From positions 62,001 through 126,000 of the forward strand of contig CAVYZS010000013.1 in NCBI GenBank assembly GCA_963773085.1: a DNA stretch of 64,000 nt, written 5' to 3'. This document shows, one piece after another, positions 11,031 to 23,068 of this stretch. The position numbers and the translations under genes are program-made. The notes beneath the pieces were generated by a model. The model was not told the DNA's origin, searched no databases, and was given only the letters and a program-made list of their open reading frames with translations. Position 1 is the stretch's first letter. Every line of letters begins with the position of its first letter. The DNA comes from JAENVT01 sp963773085. GTDB lineage: Bacteria; Actinomycetota; Acidimicrobiia; Acidimicrobiales; Ilumatobacteraceae.

Positions 11031-12096
11031 ATGAAACCGAAGCGCGACTACTCATTGACCGGCGAGGACTCTCGCCGTGCTGTCGAGTCGGGTTTGTCGC
11101 AGGCCCAGTGGTATCGCACCGACGTGCCGCGCAAGCGGATGAAGGAGTTGATGCACCGTCGCAACGGCCCGGCCATCCGCGACACGCTGCTGTGGATCGG
11201 TCTGCTGGTGCTGTTCGGCGGACTCGGTGTCTATCTCTGGTTCTCGGTGTGGTCGCTGCTGTGTTTCGCTGCGTACGGCGTGCTGTACGGCTCGGCCTCC
11301 GACGCCCGGTGGCACGAGTGTGGTCATGGCACGGCGTTCAAGACGCGGTGGATGAACACCGTCGTCTACTACATCGCCTGCTTCATGATCATGCGCGACC
11401 CCACCGTGTGGCGATGGAGCCATGCTGCGCCATCACACCGACACGATCATCGTCGGGCGTGATCCCGAGATCGTCGGCCATGCGACCGCCCGCGCTGGGT
11501 CACATCGCCGCCGACTTCATCGGAGTCTTCGCCGTGCCCCTGGCGTTCAAGCACATGTTCGATCCACGCCTCGGGACGGTTGACCGAGGAGGAAGCGACG
11601 TTCGTCCCCGACACCGAGTGGCCGAAGACGTACTGGACGGCACGGGTGTGGTTGCTGATCTACGCGGCAGTCGTCGCGGCGTGCGTGATGTCGGGCAGCA
11701 TCCTGCCGGCGATGGTGATCGGGCTGCCGCGGATGTATGGCGCGTGGCACACATCGTGACCGGCCTCACCCAGCACAGCGGTCTCGCCGAAGACGTCACC
11801 GACCATCGCCTCAACAGCCGCACGGTGTACATGAACCCGATCAGCCGGTTCGTGTACTGGAACATGAACTACCACGTCGAGCACCACATGTTCCCGATGG
11901 TGCCGTTCCACGCGCTACCGGCGTTGCATGCCGAGATCAAAGACGACCTCCCGGCACCGGCGCCCAGCATTGCGGCGGCCTTCGGCGAGTTCGTCCCGGT
12001 GCTGCTGCGCCAGCGCAAGGATCCGGAGTACTACATCCACCGCCAACTGCCGGGTACCGCCACGGTGGCCGGCAGCACCGGTCGGAGGGAGCTGCT
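11031..12096 (+). CDS. Membrane fatty-acid desaturase/hydroxylase, MocD-like, frameshifted
   Basis: ATG at 11031 begins MKPKRDYSLTGEDSRRAVES. Two adjacent membrane spans (TLLWIGLLVLFGGLGVYLWF and the next segment) lead to the three histidine boxes of di-iron desaturases: HECGHGTAF, WSHARHHTDT and NYHVEHHMFP. The second box is restored only if one T near 11423 is dropped; a second indel lies near 11570. These proteins hydroxylate or desaturate with O2, taking electrons from a ferredoxin. A Rieske ferredoxin gene follows at once, so the pair probably works together, as MocD and MocE do in rhizopine catabolism. No stop codon is visible in frame before the Rieske start, so the end is approximate. 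Confidence 0.8.
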
Positions 12097-12412
12097 GTGC
12101 CGAATTGGGTCGAGGCGTGCGCGATCGACGACATCGACACGCGAGGACGTCATCGGCTTCGAGCACGACGGCTGTCCGTACGCCATCTACCGCTCGCCCG
12201 ACGACACGTTCTTCGCGACCGACGGCACGTGCACCCACGAACGTGCCGACGCTCGGCGACGGGTTGGTGATGGACTACATCATCGAATGCCCGAAGCACA
12301 ACGGTCGGTTCGACTATCGCACCGGGAGGGCAAGGACGCACCGATCCGCGTCGATCTGCGGACCTACCCGACCCAGGTCGACAACGGCACCGTCAGCATC
12401 GACATCGGCTGA
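12097..12412 (+). CDS. Rieske [2Fe-2S] ferredoxin, MocE-like, frameshifted
   Basis: GGAGGGA at 12084-12090 precedes GTG at 12097 (VPNWVEACAIDDID). The Rieske cluster ligands are visible as CTHE and CPKHNGRFD, the CxH...CxxH pattern. The protein ends LRTYPTQVDNGTVSIDIG with TGA at 12410-12412. Indels lie near 12140, 12245 and 12325. At about 105 residues it is a stand-alone Rieske ferredoxin rather than an oxygenase subunit. The position directly after a desaturase-type gene suggests that it delivers electrons to that enzyme. Confidence 0.8.
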
Positions 12413-12513
12413 CTCGGGCGACGTTCTACGAACTTTGTCGCTGTCAGCCGCCCCCAGCGTGTTCGGAGCGACAAGGTTCGGATATCGACCTCATGTTGAG
12501 GTCGAGAGTTTGA

Positions 12514-13361
12514 TCAACTCGAGGCCGCCCTCAGTGCCGTGACGAGGGGCTCCAGGCGAGCCACGCGGTAGGGGGCACGCATCGAGAAGATCACCAGGTC
12601 GACGCCGGCTTCGCCGTAGTCGGCAGCGGTCGCCGCCATCTCACCGGGGTCGGCGTCCTCGCGACCACATCAGATGCACCGATCGACGGATGTCGGCGGG
12701 GTTGCGGCCGATCTCAGCGCAGCGCTGGTCGAGAACATCGCTGGTCGCCTTCCACTGCGCCGGGCTGTCGGGCCCGGCGAGATCCCACATGTCGGCCCAG
12801 CGTGCAGCAGCTCGGAGTGTTCGTTTGGGGCCTCGCCCACCGATCACGATCGGGATGTGGGCCTGCACCGGCTTCGGCTCGCAGCGTGCGTTGCTGAGTT
12901 GGAAGTAGTGGCCACTGAAATCGGTGTACTCGCTGGTCAGCAACGATGAGATGACCTCGAGTCCCTCGTCGAAGCGGTCGAATCGCTCCTTCAGCGAACC
13001 GAGCGGGATTCCGTAGGCGCTTCGACTCCGGCTCGAACCAACCGGCACCGAGGCCGAGGTTGAAGCGACCCCTCGATATGTGGTCGAGGGTCACAGCCGC
13101 ATTGGCGGTGATCGCTGGGTGGCGGTAGTGCATACCGTTGACCATGCAGCCAAGGCGGAGTCGCTTGGTTGCCTGGGCCAATGCGGCCAGGGCCGTCCAA
13201 CTCTCCAGGTGGGGGCCGTCGAGAGGGGGCGTGAGCGGGTAGAAGTGGTCCATCGTCCACGCCGACTCGAAGATCTCGATGTCGTCGGCAGCGCGCCACA
13301 CGTCGAGGAAATCGGCCCACGGACCATGCTGCGGGGGTGTCTTGATGCCGTACGCGACCAT
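12514..13361 (-). CDS. LLM-class flavin-dependent oxidoreductase, probably F420-dependent
   Basis: From ATG at 13361 (MVAYGIKTPPQHGPWADFLD) the protein follows the luciferase-like TIM-barrel pattern: FESAWTMDHFYP, RLRLGCMVNGMHYRHPA, LDHISRGRFNLGLGAGWFEPE, then GIPLGSLKERFDRFDEGLEV and PIVIGGRGPKRTLRAAARWAD. It ends EPLVTALRAASS with TGA at 12514-12516. The family uses FMN or F420; the actinobacterial setting makes F420 likely. Indels lie near 13030 and 12660. The gene stands alone, so its substrate is unknown. An alternative start at 13388 would add nine residues. Confidence 0.8.
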
Positions 13362-13388
13362 CTCCCAGACCGTAGACGTTGCGGGCAC

Positions 13389-13898
13389 CGAAGGCGCGCC
13401 GGTTGACTCAGCGACGTGCGCCGAGTGGACATGAAAATGACATGGCTGTCATGTGTGCGACATCCCTCATGTCAGTGAAATAACCACTCAAGGCGTTGAT
13501 GGGAACACCCTGGGGAATGAAATCCGAAGTCGGAAGATTTTTCTTCGAGCCGCTGTTGCTCGGCCCGACCGTGGCCGGGTGGAGACAAATAGTGCCTTTG
13601 ACCTGCAGAGATGGGAACAGCATCGAAGTGTGTCGGGAGACTGGTGGACCGCTGCGACCTCGGCGTTTTTCCGCCCAGTAGGTCTTTTGACCCATTGCGC
13701 GGGACTTAAGCCTCGGTTTAAAGTCCCGGTCACTCTCGGTAGCGGACGGCTTCAGGGAGCTTGAGGACGGAAGGGACGGGTCGTGACACTTCGCGCTAGC
13801 GACGGCATTGCTTTGCCGTCCCCGAACGTACCAACAGTCGGTCATTTGGCCGGCGGCGGAGCCTTGGGACTCACCAGGCACGACGAGAGCGGGGATGG
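13389..13898. promoter_or_regulatory. Long leader region with hairpins upstream of the secreted-protein operon
   Basis: No convincing gene is present in these 510 bases. Two hairpins are visible. One has arms GGGACTT and AAGTCCC around 13703-13729, flanked by runs of A and T. The other has arms GACGGCA and TGCCGTC around 13800-13821, about 80 bases before the start of the giant protein. A long structured leader before an operon of about 15 kb suggests regulation at the RNA level, such as attenuation or a ligand-binding leader, but I do not recognise a known riboswitch class. Confidence 0.35.
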
Positions 13899-16800
13899 AT
13901 GATGTTGCGAAATTGGCGGAAGATGCTGGGCGCCATGGCAGTGGTCCTGGGCATGACGGTGCCCATTTTGACCGTTTCGGGCGTGAGTGTGCAGGCGGCT
14001 GGTGGCCTCAGCGACTGTGCCCCTCCAGGCGGTACCCCGATCGCCACGACCGCGTTGGGCAGCCTGTGCGTCGAGAGCTCGACCAACGGGTCGTCGACCG
14101 ACCCGTTCAACACCGGGATCCTGAAAGGTCAGCGCGTCGAGGAGTTCAAGTGGCTCGTGAACGAGGACGCCAACACTGGTGACCCGTCGTTCACCGCCGA
14201 CAACGTGGCCGACTGTCTTCCGTCGCGTGCCGCAGTTGATGCCGCGACTGCAGCCGCCAACCCTGCGCTGGAGAACTATGTGGGAGCCGGCACCGGTTCT
14301 CTCGCCGAGTGCCCGTGGCCGTCGGTGCATGCCTCGGCTGGCCACGCGACGGTCATCGCCAGCGGCGACAACAACGACGTCGCCAGACTCGAGAACCTGC
14401 CCGATGGCAAGTACCTGATCTCGGTCACGGCTGCCGGCTACAAGATCGACGGCATCCACTTCGAGGTCCGCACGAATGAGACCACCACCATCAAGAGCGT
14501 GTACTCCGTCAACGAGGAAGTCGGCAAGCCGTTCATCGTTCGCATGAACCCCCTCCCCAAGAAGACGCTCACCATCCGGGTTCACGTCTTCAACGACAAC
14601 GCCTCGACCAACGGTCAGTGGGACGGGCAGACCGAGACCTTGCTCACCTGCGATCAGGCCACGCCTGAGCAGCTCGCCGCCAACTGCGGTGGTCAGCCCG
14701 ATCCGTTGCTGGTCGCCGACCCGACGACCGACATGTCGGGCTTCGGCGTCACCATCTCCGACGTGCTCGACACTACGACGACCGACGTGTTCGGAAACGC
14801 GCTGTGCACCCAGTACGAGACCGATAACTTCGGCAACGTCCTCCTCGGTGACGACGGTTCACCCACCCCGCTGATGTTCCCCGACGGTGGCGCGACCGGC
14901 GGTGCCCTGTCCGGCACCGAGTCGACCTGCATCTCCGATCACTACGGCGACATCGTCATCCCCAACATGGGCCCGAACCGCTACGCCGTGACGGTCGTTC
15001 CGCCGGATCCCCGCACGCACGACGACGCGGAGTGGATCCGCAGCACCACGCTCGAAGGCGGCCACGACTGGGACTCGTGGAACATCGAAGGCGGCAACGG
15101 CTACGACACCGAGCTGATCGTCGGCGGCGAGCGCGTTCCTCCCGTGATCGCCGGCTTCGTCAAGCTGAGCAACACCGACGACACGTGGGATGCAGCGCAA
15201 GCGGCCGGAACCGGCTCGCTCGCTGAGCAGGCCTACTACAACGCGGCGAACGGCTTCAACGACGGAACGACGGCCAACAACAACGGCACCCTGAGCGGCC
15301 ACATCGTCATCGGTCGCGCCTACATCGGCTCGGGTGGAGCCGTTCCGCTGGCCGGAGTCAACATCACCAACGCCAAGATCGACACCGACAAGGGGATCGA
15401 AGACGGCATCGTCGCTGTCAGCTGCATCGCCACCTGCAACGCACCGACCGACACGGCCGTGTGGGCGGGCCGCGCTCGTCAGGATGGCACGTTCGACGTG
15501 AACGGCCTCGAGACCGGCGACTACGTCGTGTCGTTCTGGGACGAGAGCCAGAGCTACATCCTGGCCGTGCTGCAATACAGCGTGGTCAGCGGCTCGACCA
15601 CCGACGTCGGTGACGTCTTGCTGCCCGGTTGGTTCACAGAGCTCACCGGCACCGTCTTCAACGACCTCGACGGCGACGGCTTCCACGACGAGGGCGAGCC
15701 TGGTGTGCCCGACTTCGGCCTCAGCGTCCGCACTCGCGGCAACTCGGTGCAGGACCAGGGTGCCAATGCAGCCACGACCAACCACGACGGTGAGTACGAC
15801 CTCAGCCAGGCCTACCCGCTCGGCCAGTTCCTGATCCTCGAGGCGTACAACCCTCGCTTCAAGAGCACTGGCTTCACCTACACCACCGACAACGACCGCG
15901 ATGGCAACGGCGACCGCGTCCCGCACACGGTCCTGTCGAGCCAGGTCGACATCGACTTCCTCCCGGTGATCGGCCTGTCGGGCACGATCGACTGGGGCGT
16001 GCAGGCCTACGGCACCGGCACCGACTACTGGTCCGGCGACGGCGTCACTCCTGCAGCACCGAACGAGAACGGCGGCATCGTCGGCACGGTTCTGTACGAC
16101 GTGACTCGCAACGAGTTCGACGGGGCCAAGTCGGCGCAAGAGGACTACATGCCCGGCATCGCCGGCCTCAACGTCCAGCTGTGGGGCACCGTTCAGGATG
16201 CGAACAGCAATCCGGTCACGAACCTCGACGGTGTCGGTCGAGCAGCACGGAATCAGTATCTCGCTCGGTCGGGGATTGCGCTCGCGATCCGGAAGCTTCG
16301 CGGCACGAACGCCGTCACCGATCCGAGCCAGGACTGCAAGCCGCTCGACTACACCGTGACCGAGAACTGGACACGTCCGACCGACTGCACCGCGCTCGAC
16401 GTCAACGGCAACGAGCTCGAAGGTGAGATGGCTCTGCCCGACCACAACCTCAAGGCCGACGTCGACTACTCGCACACCAACCCCGACGCACCGGAGTGCA
16501 TCGAAGCGCCGATGACCGGCCTGCAGATCGGCGGCGAAGGCGCAGTCGACGGCAACTACGCCCTCACCAGCGTGATGAAGTCTGCATCGCTGACGGACTA
16601 CGTCCCGTCGGCGGAGCTCCCGAGGCACTCGAGGCTCTGTACGGCGCCGCCCAGAACAACCCCGACCTGTCGGACACGCTTTCGAACACCGACTACGTGG
16701 TCGAGGTCGTCAACCCGGTCGACACGATCAACACTAAGACCGTCGAAATGCCGAGGCCGAACTACGGCGGTTATATCCCGGCGGCCGGTATTGCCAACCG

Positions 16801-19800
16801 CCTCTACCGGTTCACCGACGAGAACTCGATCAACGTCTTCTCCGGCGACGTCTACGTACCGCAGGACGGGTTCGACGGTCCGCCGGCTGCCCCGCCCGGT
16901 GCCCCCGCCTATCTGCAAGTCGACCCGACGTCGCCGATCCGCTACGACCGCAACTCGCTGGGCACGGGCGTCACCGCCCAGTGCGCCGGCACCGCTCACA
17001 TCGTGCCGGTGAACGGCAGCGCCGACGCGATCGAGCTCGATCCCGACTTCGACGCCGGCGGCGGCACCCCGTACAGCGGCCGGCCGATGCCGATCTGCGA
17101 CTCCAAGCTCGTGACGGTCGTCGGTGGCCACTCGAACCCGGCCGGGTTCTACATGTACACCGACGTCCCGCTCCCGGCGAAGTTCTACGGGCTCGTCAAC
17201 GATGACCTCAACGTGCAGACCGATCGCCGCAGCATCATGCTCGGTGAGGTCGCCGGCCAGGCCAACGGCCCTGTCGGCATCTACGACGAGAACGGCAACT
17301 GGAAGTACACGGCGCACAGCGACCCGAACGGCTTCTACGAAGTCCTTCTGCCGTCGACGGGCACCTACAACTGCCCGTTGCCTGCTGGCCCGTGCGCCGG
17401 CGTGTACCGCTTGGTCGGCAACGACCCGGGCACGCTGTCGCACCGGAACACCGACTACAACCCGCAGTTCCGTACGATCGCCACCGAGTTCCAGGCGTGG
17501 CCAGGCGTCGTCCACCCGGTCGACCAGGCCCCGACGCACATCGGCATCACGATCGAGGGTCCGGCGGCACAGTTCGGGGCGCTCAGCCTCTGCAAGGTCA
17601 ACCAGCCCGACACGGCAGCCGTTCTGAAGACACCTGAGTTCTTCTCCATCGACCGACCGTTCTACGACCCCTCTGCTGCAAATGAGAGCACACACCCGTT
17701 CACGATCAAGGGCACCGGTTTCGGTACGTCCGGCACGCTTCGAATGGGCAACAGCACGATCACCACGCAGTCGTGGAGCGACTCGCAGATCACGTTCCTC
17801 GGTTCCGCGGTGTCGGGTCTCTCACAGGCGCCACATCAGCTGAGCATCACCAACGGGCAGTCGGCGCTGTCGACCGTGAACGCCTTGACGTTCCACCGCC
17901 TGTCGCTCACCAACTCGGGGGGCTACCTGCTCCGCAACGACGTGTACGAGGTCTCGGGCGCGTTCGCGACCGACAGCGGACGCAACTTCTCACCGATGCA
18001 TGACGCATGGGATTCGGCCACGAACAGCCCGGCCGGCTACTCGGGCTTCGACATTCGCACAACTGACCCCCAGAACCCTGTTCCGGGATCGGCCGTGACC
18101 GGCGGTCGCGCAATCCAACGTGCCGTCGAGGCTGCGCGCCAGTCGCAGAATGGTAACAATCCTCGAGCGAAGATGGTCGTGATCTACCCGAACACAGCTT
18201 CGAACTATGCGCCCCACAATGCGTTCGGTGCGTACTTCGAGAACGTGATCCTGCACAGCAAGATCAGGCTGCAAGGTGTTGGCCCCGGCGGCGCCCGCTC
18301 GAACATCGACATCGTCGACGGCTCGGCCATCGACGCCTCTACGTTCTGGGCAGCTACCCAGGTCGTTCCTCCGGGCGGCAACCAGGACACGTCGGACGGC
18401 AGCTACTCCGATGACTGGCGCACGTTTGCTGCAACGTTCAACAATGCGCTGGGCGACCCAGAGGCACCACAGACTCGTGCCGGCACGGGCCCAGCCGAGC
18501 TCCCCGAGGGTGAGGGCATTCTCGCCATCGCCGAGAGCCAGGGCCAATGGGGCGGTAACAGTGCTCCGTCAGCGGCCTTCCGTCCAGGCGTCGATGGTCT
18601 GCTCCTCACCGGCGGCGACCAGCAAGGCAACCCGGGCAACATCAACACTGTTCCCGGTGCCGCCGGCAACCCCGAGGGCAACGGCGCTCCGATCAACCCG
18701 GGACCATCTCAGGGTGGCGCGATCATGCTCGACCAGTACGTGCGTGACTTCCAGCTGACCAACAACCAGATCCAGTCCAACGGCGGCAGCTACGCAGCGA
18801 TCCGCATCGGTACTCCGGACCTGCCCGACAACGGCGGCGACAACAACAACGATCGTCTACGTATCGCGAACAACCGGATCGTCGCCAATGGTGGCACGAA
18901 CCTTGCCGGCGCTCTCGGTCTGTTCGCCGGCGCCGACAACTACGTCGTCACCGCTAACGACTTCTGCGGAAACTTCTCCGCAGAGTACGGCGGGGCGATC
19001 TCGCACTACGGCCGTTCGAACAGCGGTCAGATCACCAAGAACCGCATCTATTACAACCAGAGCTACGACGAGGGCGGCGGCATCATGATCGGTGGCGCCC
19101 TGCCGATCAACAACGATGAACTCAGCCCCGGCGCTGGTTCCGTCACGATCGACAGCAACACCCTCGTCTCCAACCAGGCCAACGACGACGGTGGCGGAAT
19201 CCGGTTCCTCATGGCCGGCAACTTCGCCCAGATGGTGTCGAACAACATCATCGCCAACAACCTGTCGACGCACGAAGGTGGTGGCATTGCGTTGGACGAC
19301 TCGACGGATGTTTCCGTTGTCAACGACACGATAGTGAAGAACATCACCAGCGCGACCGCTGCCACCAACGGCGCTGTCGGCAACATCAAGCAGGCCAACC
19401 CTGCCGGTCTTTCCACGGGTGGCAACTCGGCGCAGCTCCAGGCTTGCGACGCAGCATTGCCCTCCTCCACGCACACCGGCGGCCGCACGACCAGCGGTAG
19501 CACCACGTACCAGCTGATCAACAGTGCCGCAGGCGGTAGCAACCTGATCACCCAGGCCGACGTCGGCGCCACGCTCGTTTCCGCCAACGTTCCTGCGGGT
19601 GCACAGATCCTGTCGGTGGCCAACAACGGTCGGAGTGCCGTGCTCAGCGTCGCGGCGACGGGCACCTCGTCGACGAGTTCGCCCGGCTTGCTGTTCTCGA
19701 TCTACCGAGAGTGCTTCGGCCAGCCACCTCGTCCGGCCGGTTCGCCGAACTGGTCGCGGCCGAAGATGTTGAACAACATCTTCGCCGACAACCGTGCCGG

Positions 19801-21496
19801 GTGGGCACAGCTCCCGACATTCGACAACTTCAACACCACCGCCCTGCGCGCCATCGGCCAGCCCGGCGACGAGGCGACCGCGATCCAGCGTTGGGACATC
19901 GGCGTGTCGAACTCCGCCGGTCTCACGCCAAGCCCCAGTGGTCCAACGGGCTTCGCCGGCAGCTCGTCCAACAACACGACCAACGCCCACTCGGTGCTGT
20001 CGAACGCAGGTGGTGGATACAGCTTCACGGCAACCGGGGCGGACAACCTCAACCCGGTCAACGACGGCACCGACGGCCTGGCCTTCGTGAACGCGCAGGA
20101 CTTCCTCGTCGACAGCCTGATGTGGCGTACGAACTTCAACGCTTCGTACCCGATCCTCGTTGCCCACTACGTGCCGATCACCTTGCTGGCCGACTACCAC
20201 CTCACCAATGCATCACCGAATCCACAGGCGTTCAACGGTGGCGCGGCGAGCGGTGGCGGCACGGCGGTGCCTTCGATCCCAACTGGCGGACCTCACGACG
20301 TCGACTTCGACGCCCGTCCGTTGCTCGGTGGCATCGATCGAGGCGCTGATGAGTTCCCAGGCGCCTTGGCCAACCTGTCGATCACCAAGACCAACGGTGT
20401 CACCACCGTCCACCCGGGTGATGCGGTCTCGTACAGCATCGTCGTCAGCAATGCCGGCCCGAGCGCCGTCGCCGCCGCACCGGTGACGGACTCCGTGCCC
20501 GCATCGTTGACAGGAGTGACGTGGAGTTGCGCCGGCGCCGGCTGTACGACGGCGCTCGGTTCGGGCAGCATCAACACGACCGTGAACCTCGGCGTCGGCG
20601 GCAGCGTGACGTTCACGTTGAACGGCACCGTGGCGGCCAACGCCACGGGCTCGCTCGCCAACAGCGCGGCGGTTGGAATGCCGGTGAACGTCACCGACCC
20701 GAACCCGGCCAACAACAGCGCAACGGACAGCGATCCAATCCTTCTTCGGACTGACCTGTCGATCACCAAGACCGATAGCCAGACCTTGGTCAACCGAGGT
20801 GCGCAGATTCGGTACGTGATCGTCGTCTCCAACACCGGGCCCAACCCGGTCACCGGAGCAACGGTGAGCGACACCTTCTCGAGCCCGTTGAGCGGCACCA
20901 TCAACTGGACGTGCACGACAACGGGCGGAGCCACCTGCGGTGTCGGCGGCGGAAACGGTAGCGGGAACATCAACCGGACCGTCAACATGCCGGTCGGCAG
21001 CACGATCACGTTCGCCACAACGAGTGGCAGCGTCTCGTCGAGCACCACGAGCCCCACGTTGACCAACACAGCCACGGTGACGGCACCGGCGAGCATCGAC
21101 GACACGAACCCGTTAAACAACAGTGCCACCGACACCACCACTATCCAGGGTGTCCACGTCGGTGATCTCGACTGGACGAGCACCAACACCTCGGCCACGC
21201 AGTGGTCGGCAACGGTGACGATCACGGTGCACAACGCCAACCACAGTCCGGTGTCCGGAGTAACGGTGCTCGGCGCATGGCCTCTTCTCCAAGGAATCGG
21301 GTCCTGCACGACGAACGCTTCAGGGCAGTGTTCATTGACCAGAACCGGACGGAGCATCGCGAACGAAGCTTCCGTTACCTTCGCCGTGCTGATCTTGAAC
21401 CCACCGGCGAACGGCTATCAGTTCACGCTCAACCACGACCCGGATTCCGGTGCGCAGGCGAGCACCGGCACGACGATCACGGCGCAGCGGCCATGA
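13899..21496 (+). CDS. Giant secreted multidomain surface protein (SdrD-B, TIG, beta-helix, DUF11)
   Basis: About 2,530 residues in two frames, with one indel near 16620. ATG at 13899 starts a Sec signal peptide (MMLRNWRKMLGAMAVVLGMT, cleavage after SVQA). The N-terminal third has carboxypeptidase-regulatory or Cna-B-like sequence (LPDGKYLISVTAAGYKIDG) and an SdrD-B repeat (GTVFNDLDGDGFHDEGEPGV). A TIG-like domain (IKGTGFGTSGTLRMGNSTIT) lies near 17700. From about 18700 to 19350 a right-handed beta-helix shows repeated NN-I-NG and GGGI strands. Two DUF11 repeats (LSITKTNGVTTVHPGDAVSY and LSITKTDSQTLVNRGAQIRY) follow near 20370 and 20755, then a C-terminal all-beta domain. There is no LPXTG or clear membrane anchor. 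Its stop overlaps the first multicopper oxidase gene as ATGA, so the two are coupled. The likely role is a cell-surface or matrix scaffold for the oxidases. Confidence 0.8.
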
Positions 21497-23055
21497 GCAC
21501 AGACTTCTCCATGAATCGGCGGATCAACCCTGACGGAATGAAGGGACACACAGACGTGACTACGGGAACTGAACACGAGGAGGGCGGGGCTGGCGGCGTC
21601 ATTGGTCGTCGCAAGTTCTTGATCCTCGGTGGAGTGGGAGCAGCGTTTCTGGCCGGGACGGCCGGTGCCGCCAGGGCGCTGATCGTGGCGGGTGGGTCCA
21701 CTGCCTCCCCGCGGAGTCAGGACCCGGTGGGGCTCGATCCCGCCACCGGGCGATCACCAGATGCGATTGCTCCGCCTCCAGGTGGCGTCTACCACCTCGC
21801 GCTGGCCGGCACCGACGGCTGGGTCTCCTTCCCGTACGGTGATCCGACGCACCCAGCGGGCGTCGCTGCCAACCTGGGCATCGGGCCAGTCGATCCGTAC
21901 TTCCCGGATCCGCTGGCGGACCCCGCCAACACGACGACGTACGCCTTCTGCTTCCGCAACGTCACCGGTCTCAACCGGTCACAGGTTGCGGCGCAGAAGG
22001 GCCGCACGCAGATCTGTGCTCCGATCATCTACTCGACGGTCGGCCAGGAACTGTGGATCGAGCTGACCAACCTCGGCCTGGCCCTGCGCCCCGACCTCAC
22101 CGACGGTCACACCCTGCACTGGCACGGCTTCCGCAACGCGATCCCGTTCTACGACGGTGTCCCCGAGAGTTCCATCGCAGTGGCCATCGACCACGACTTC
22201 ACCTACGTGTACCGTCCGCTGGACTCGGGCACGTACATGTACCACTGCCACTTCGAAGACGTCGAGCACGTGACGATGGGCATGCACGGCATCGTCTTCG
22301 TCAAGCCGGATCCGACCACGTTGCCCGAAGGGGCTCAGCAGGCCTACGGCCCGGCCGATGGCGACACGACCGGCGATACCGCTTTCGACCGTGAGTACGC
22401 GATCATGCTCAACGAGATCGATACTCGGGCTCACTTCGGTGATGCTCACATCCAAGAGACGAACTGGACCGACTTCCACGCCGACATCTGGACGTTCAAC
22501 GGTCGGGCCTATCCCGACACGCTGGAGCCGAACGGCATCCGTGACGCCGAGGGCAACCTGATCCATCAGACCTGGGCCGGCACCTTCGACGGGGGTGGCA
22601 ACGCGATCCTCAGCGAAGCCCCCGATCACCGCTTGGGCAACAACCCGTTGAGCTCATTGGTGCAGTGCTCGCCGGGCGAGCGGGTGCTGATCCGATTCGC
22701 CAACCTGGGCATGATCAACCACACGATCGTGTTTCCCGGTTTGTCGGTCGACGTGCTCGGCCGTGATGCCCGGTACGTTCCGTCGAGCGCCCAACGCTTG
22801 GCCACCGATTCGATCCAGATCGGTCCCGGCGAGAGCCGCGACGTGTTCTTCACGGCTCCTGCCGAGGGCACGTATGCCTTCTACGACCGGGGCATGTCGC
22901 ACTACGGCGGTAGCGCCGACGGAAGCGATGCGTGGGTCGGCGGTCAGCGCAGCGAGATCCTCGTTGTCAGCGGCCTCGCTGCCCAAGAAAAGCCGAACGG
23001 CTGGGCCGGCGAAGCGGCATGGGCCGGCGAGTTCCCCGTCCAGGCCGGGATCTGA
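21493..23055 (+). CDS. Multicopper oxidase 1, twin-arginine signal
   Basis: This intact gene encodes 520 residues, starting inside the stop of the giant protein. An unusually long n-region of about 35 residues precedes IGRRKFLILGGVGAAFLAGT, a twin-arginine type signal, consistent with export after copper loading. Copper-ligand motifs are HTLHWHGF near residue 205 and YMYHCHFEDVEHVTMGM near residue 249. The latter is an HCH...H...M type-1 copper motif that sits in the first half of the protein. The C-terminal half has NHTIVFPG and a cupredoxin-like tail ending in a YDRGMSHYGG segment, without a second HCH motif. Family members oxidise phenols or metal ions and reduce O2. The substrate is not evident. 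Context suggests joint action with the next two genes. Confidence 0.85.
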   Translation: MSTDFSMNRRINPDGMKGHTDVTTGTEHEEGGAGGVIGRRKFLILGGVGAAFLAGTAGAARALIVAGGSTASPRSQDPVGLDPATGRSPDAIAPPPGGVYHLALAGTDGWVSFPYGDPTHPAGVAANLGIGPVDPYFPDPLADPANTTTYAFCFRNVTGLNRSQVAAQKGRTQICAPIIYSTVGQELWIELTNLGLALRPDLTDGHTLHWHGFRNAIPFYDGVPESSIAVAIDHDFTYVYRPLDSGTYMYHCHFEDVEHVTMGMHGIVFVKPDPTTLPEGAQQAYGPADGDTTGDTAFDREYAIMLNEIDTRAHFGDAHIQETNWTDFHADIWTFNGRAYPDTLEPNGIRDAEGNLIHQTWAGTFDGGGNAILSEAPDHRLGNNPLSSLVQCSPGERVLIRFANLGMINHTIVFPGLSVDVLGRDARYVPSSAQRLATDSIQIGPGESRDVFFTAPAEGTYAFYDRGMSHYGGSADGSDAWVGGQRSEILVVSGLAAQEKPNGWAGEAAWAGEFPVQAGI

Positions 23056-23068
23056 GGCGGGCAGACAC

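Noticed and set aside
14859..16628. A 589-residue open frame on the minus strand opposite the giant secreted protein
   Set aside because: Its composition is typical of a high-GC antisense shadow (Val/Ala/Arg/Asp-rich, no motifs). The plus-strand frame has a signal peptide and recognisable domains. The same applies to the minus-strand frames at 16598-17695, 18857-20200 and 20293-21357.
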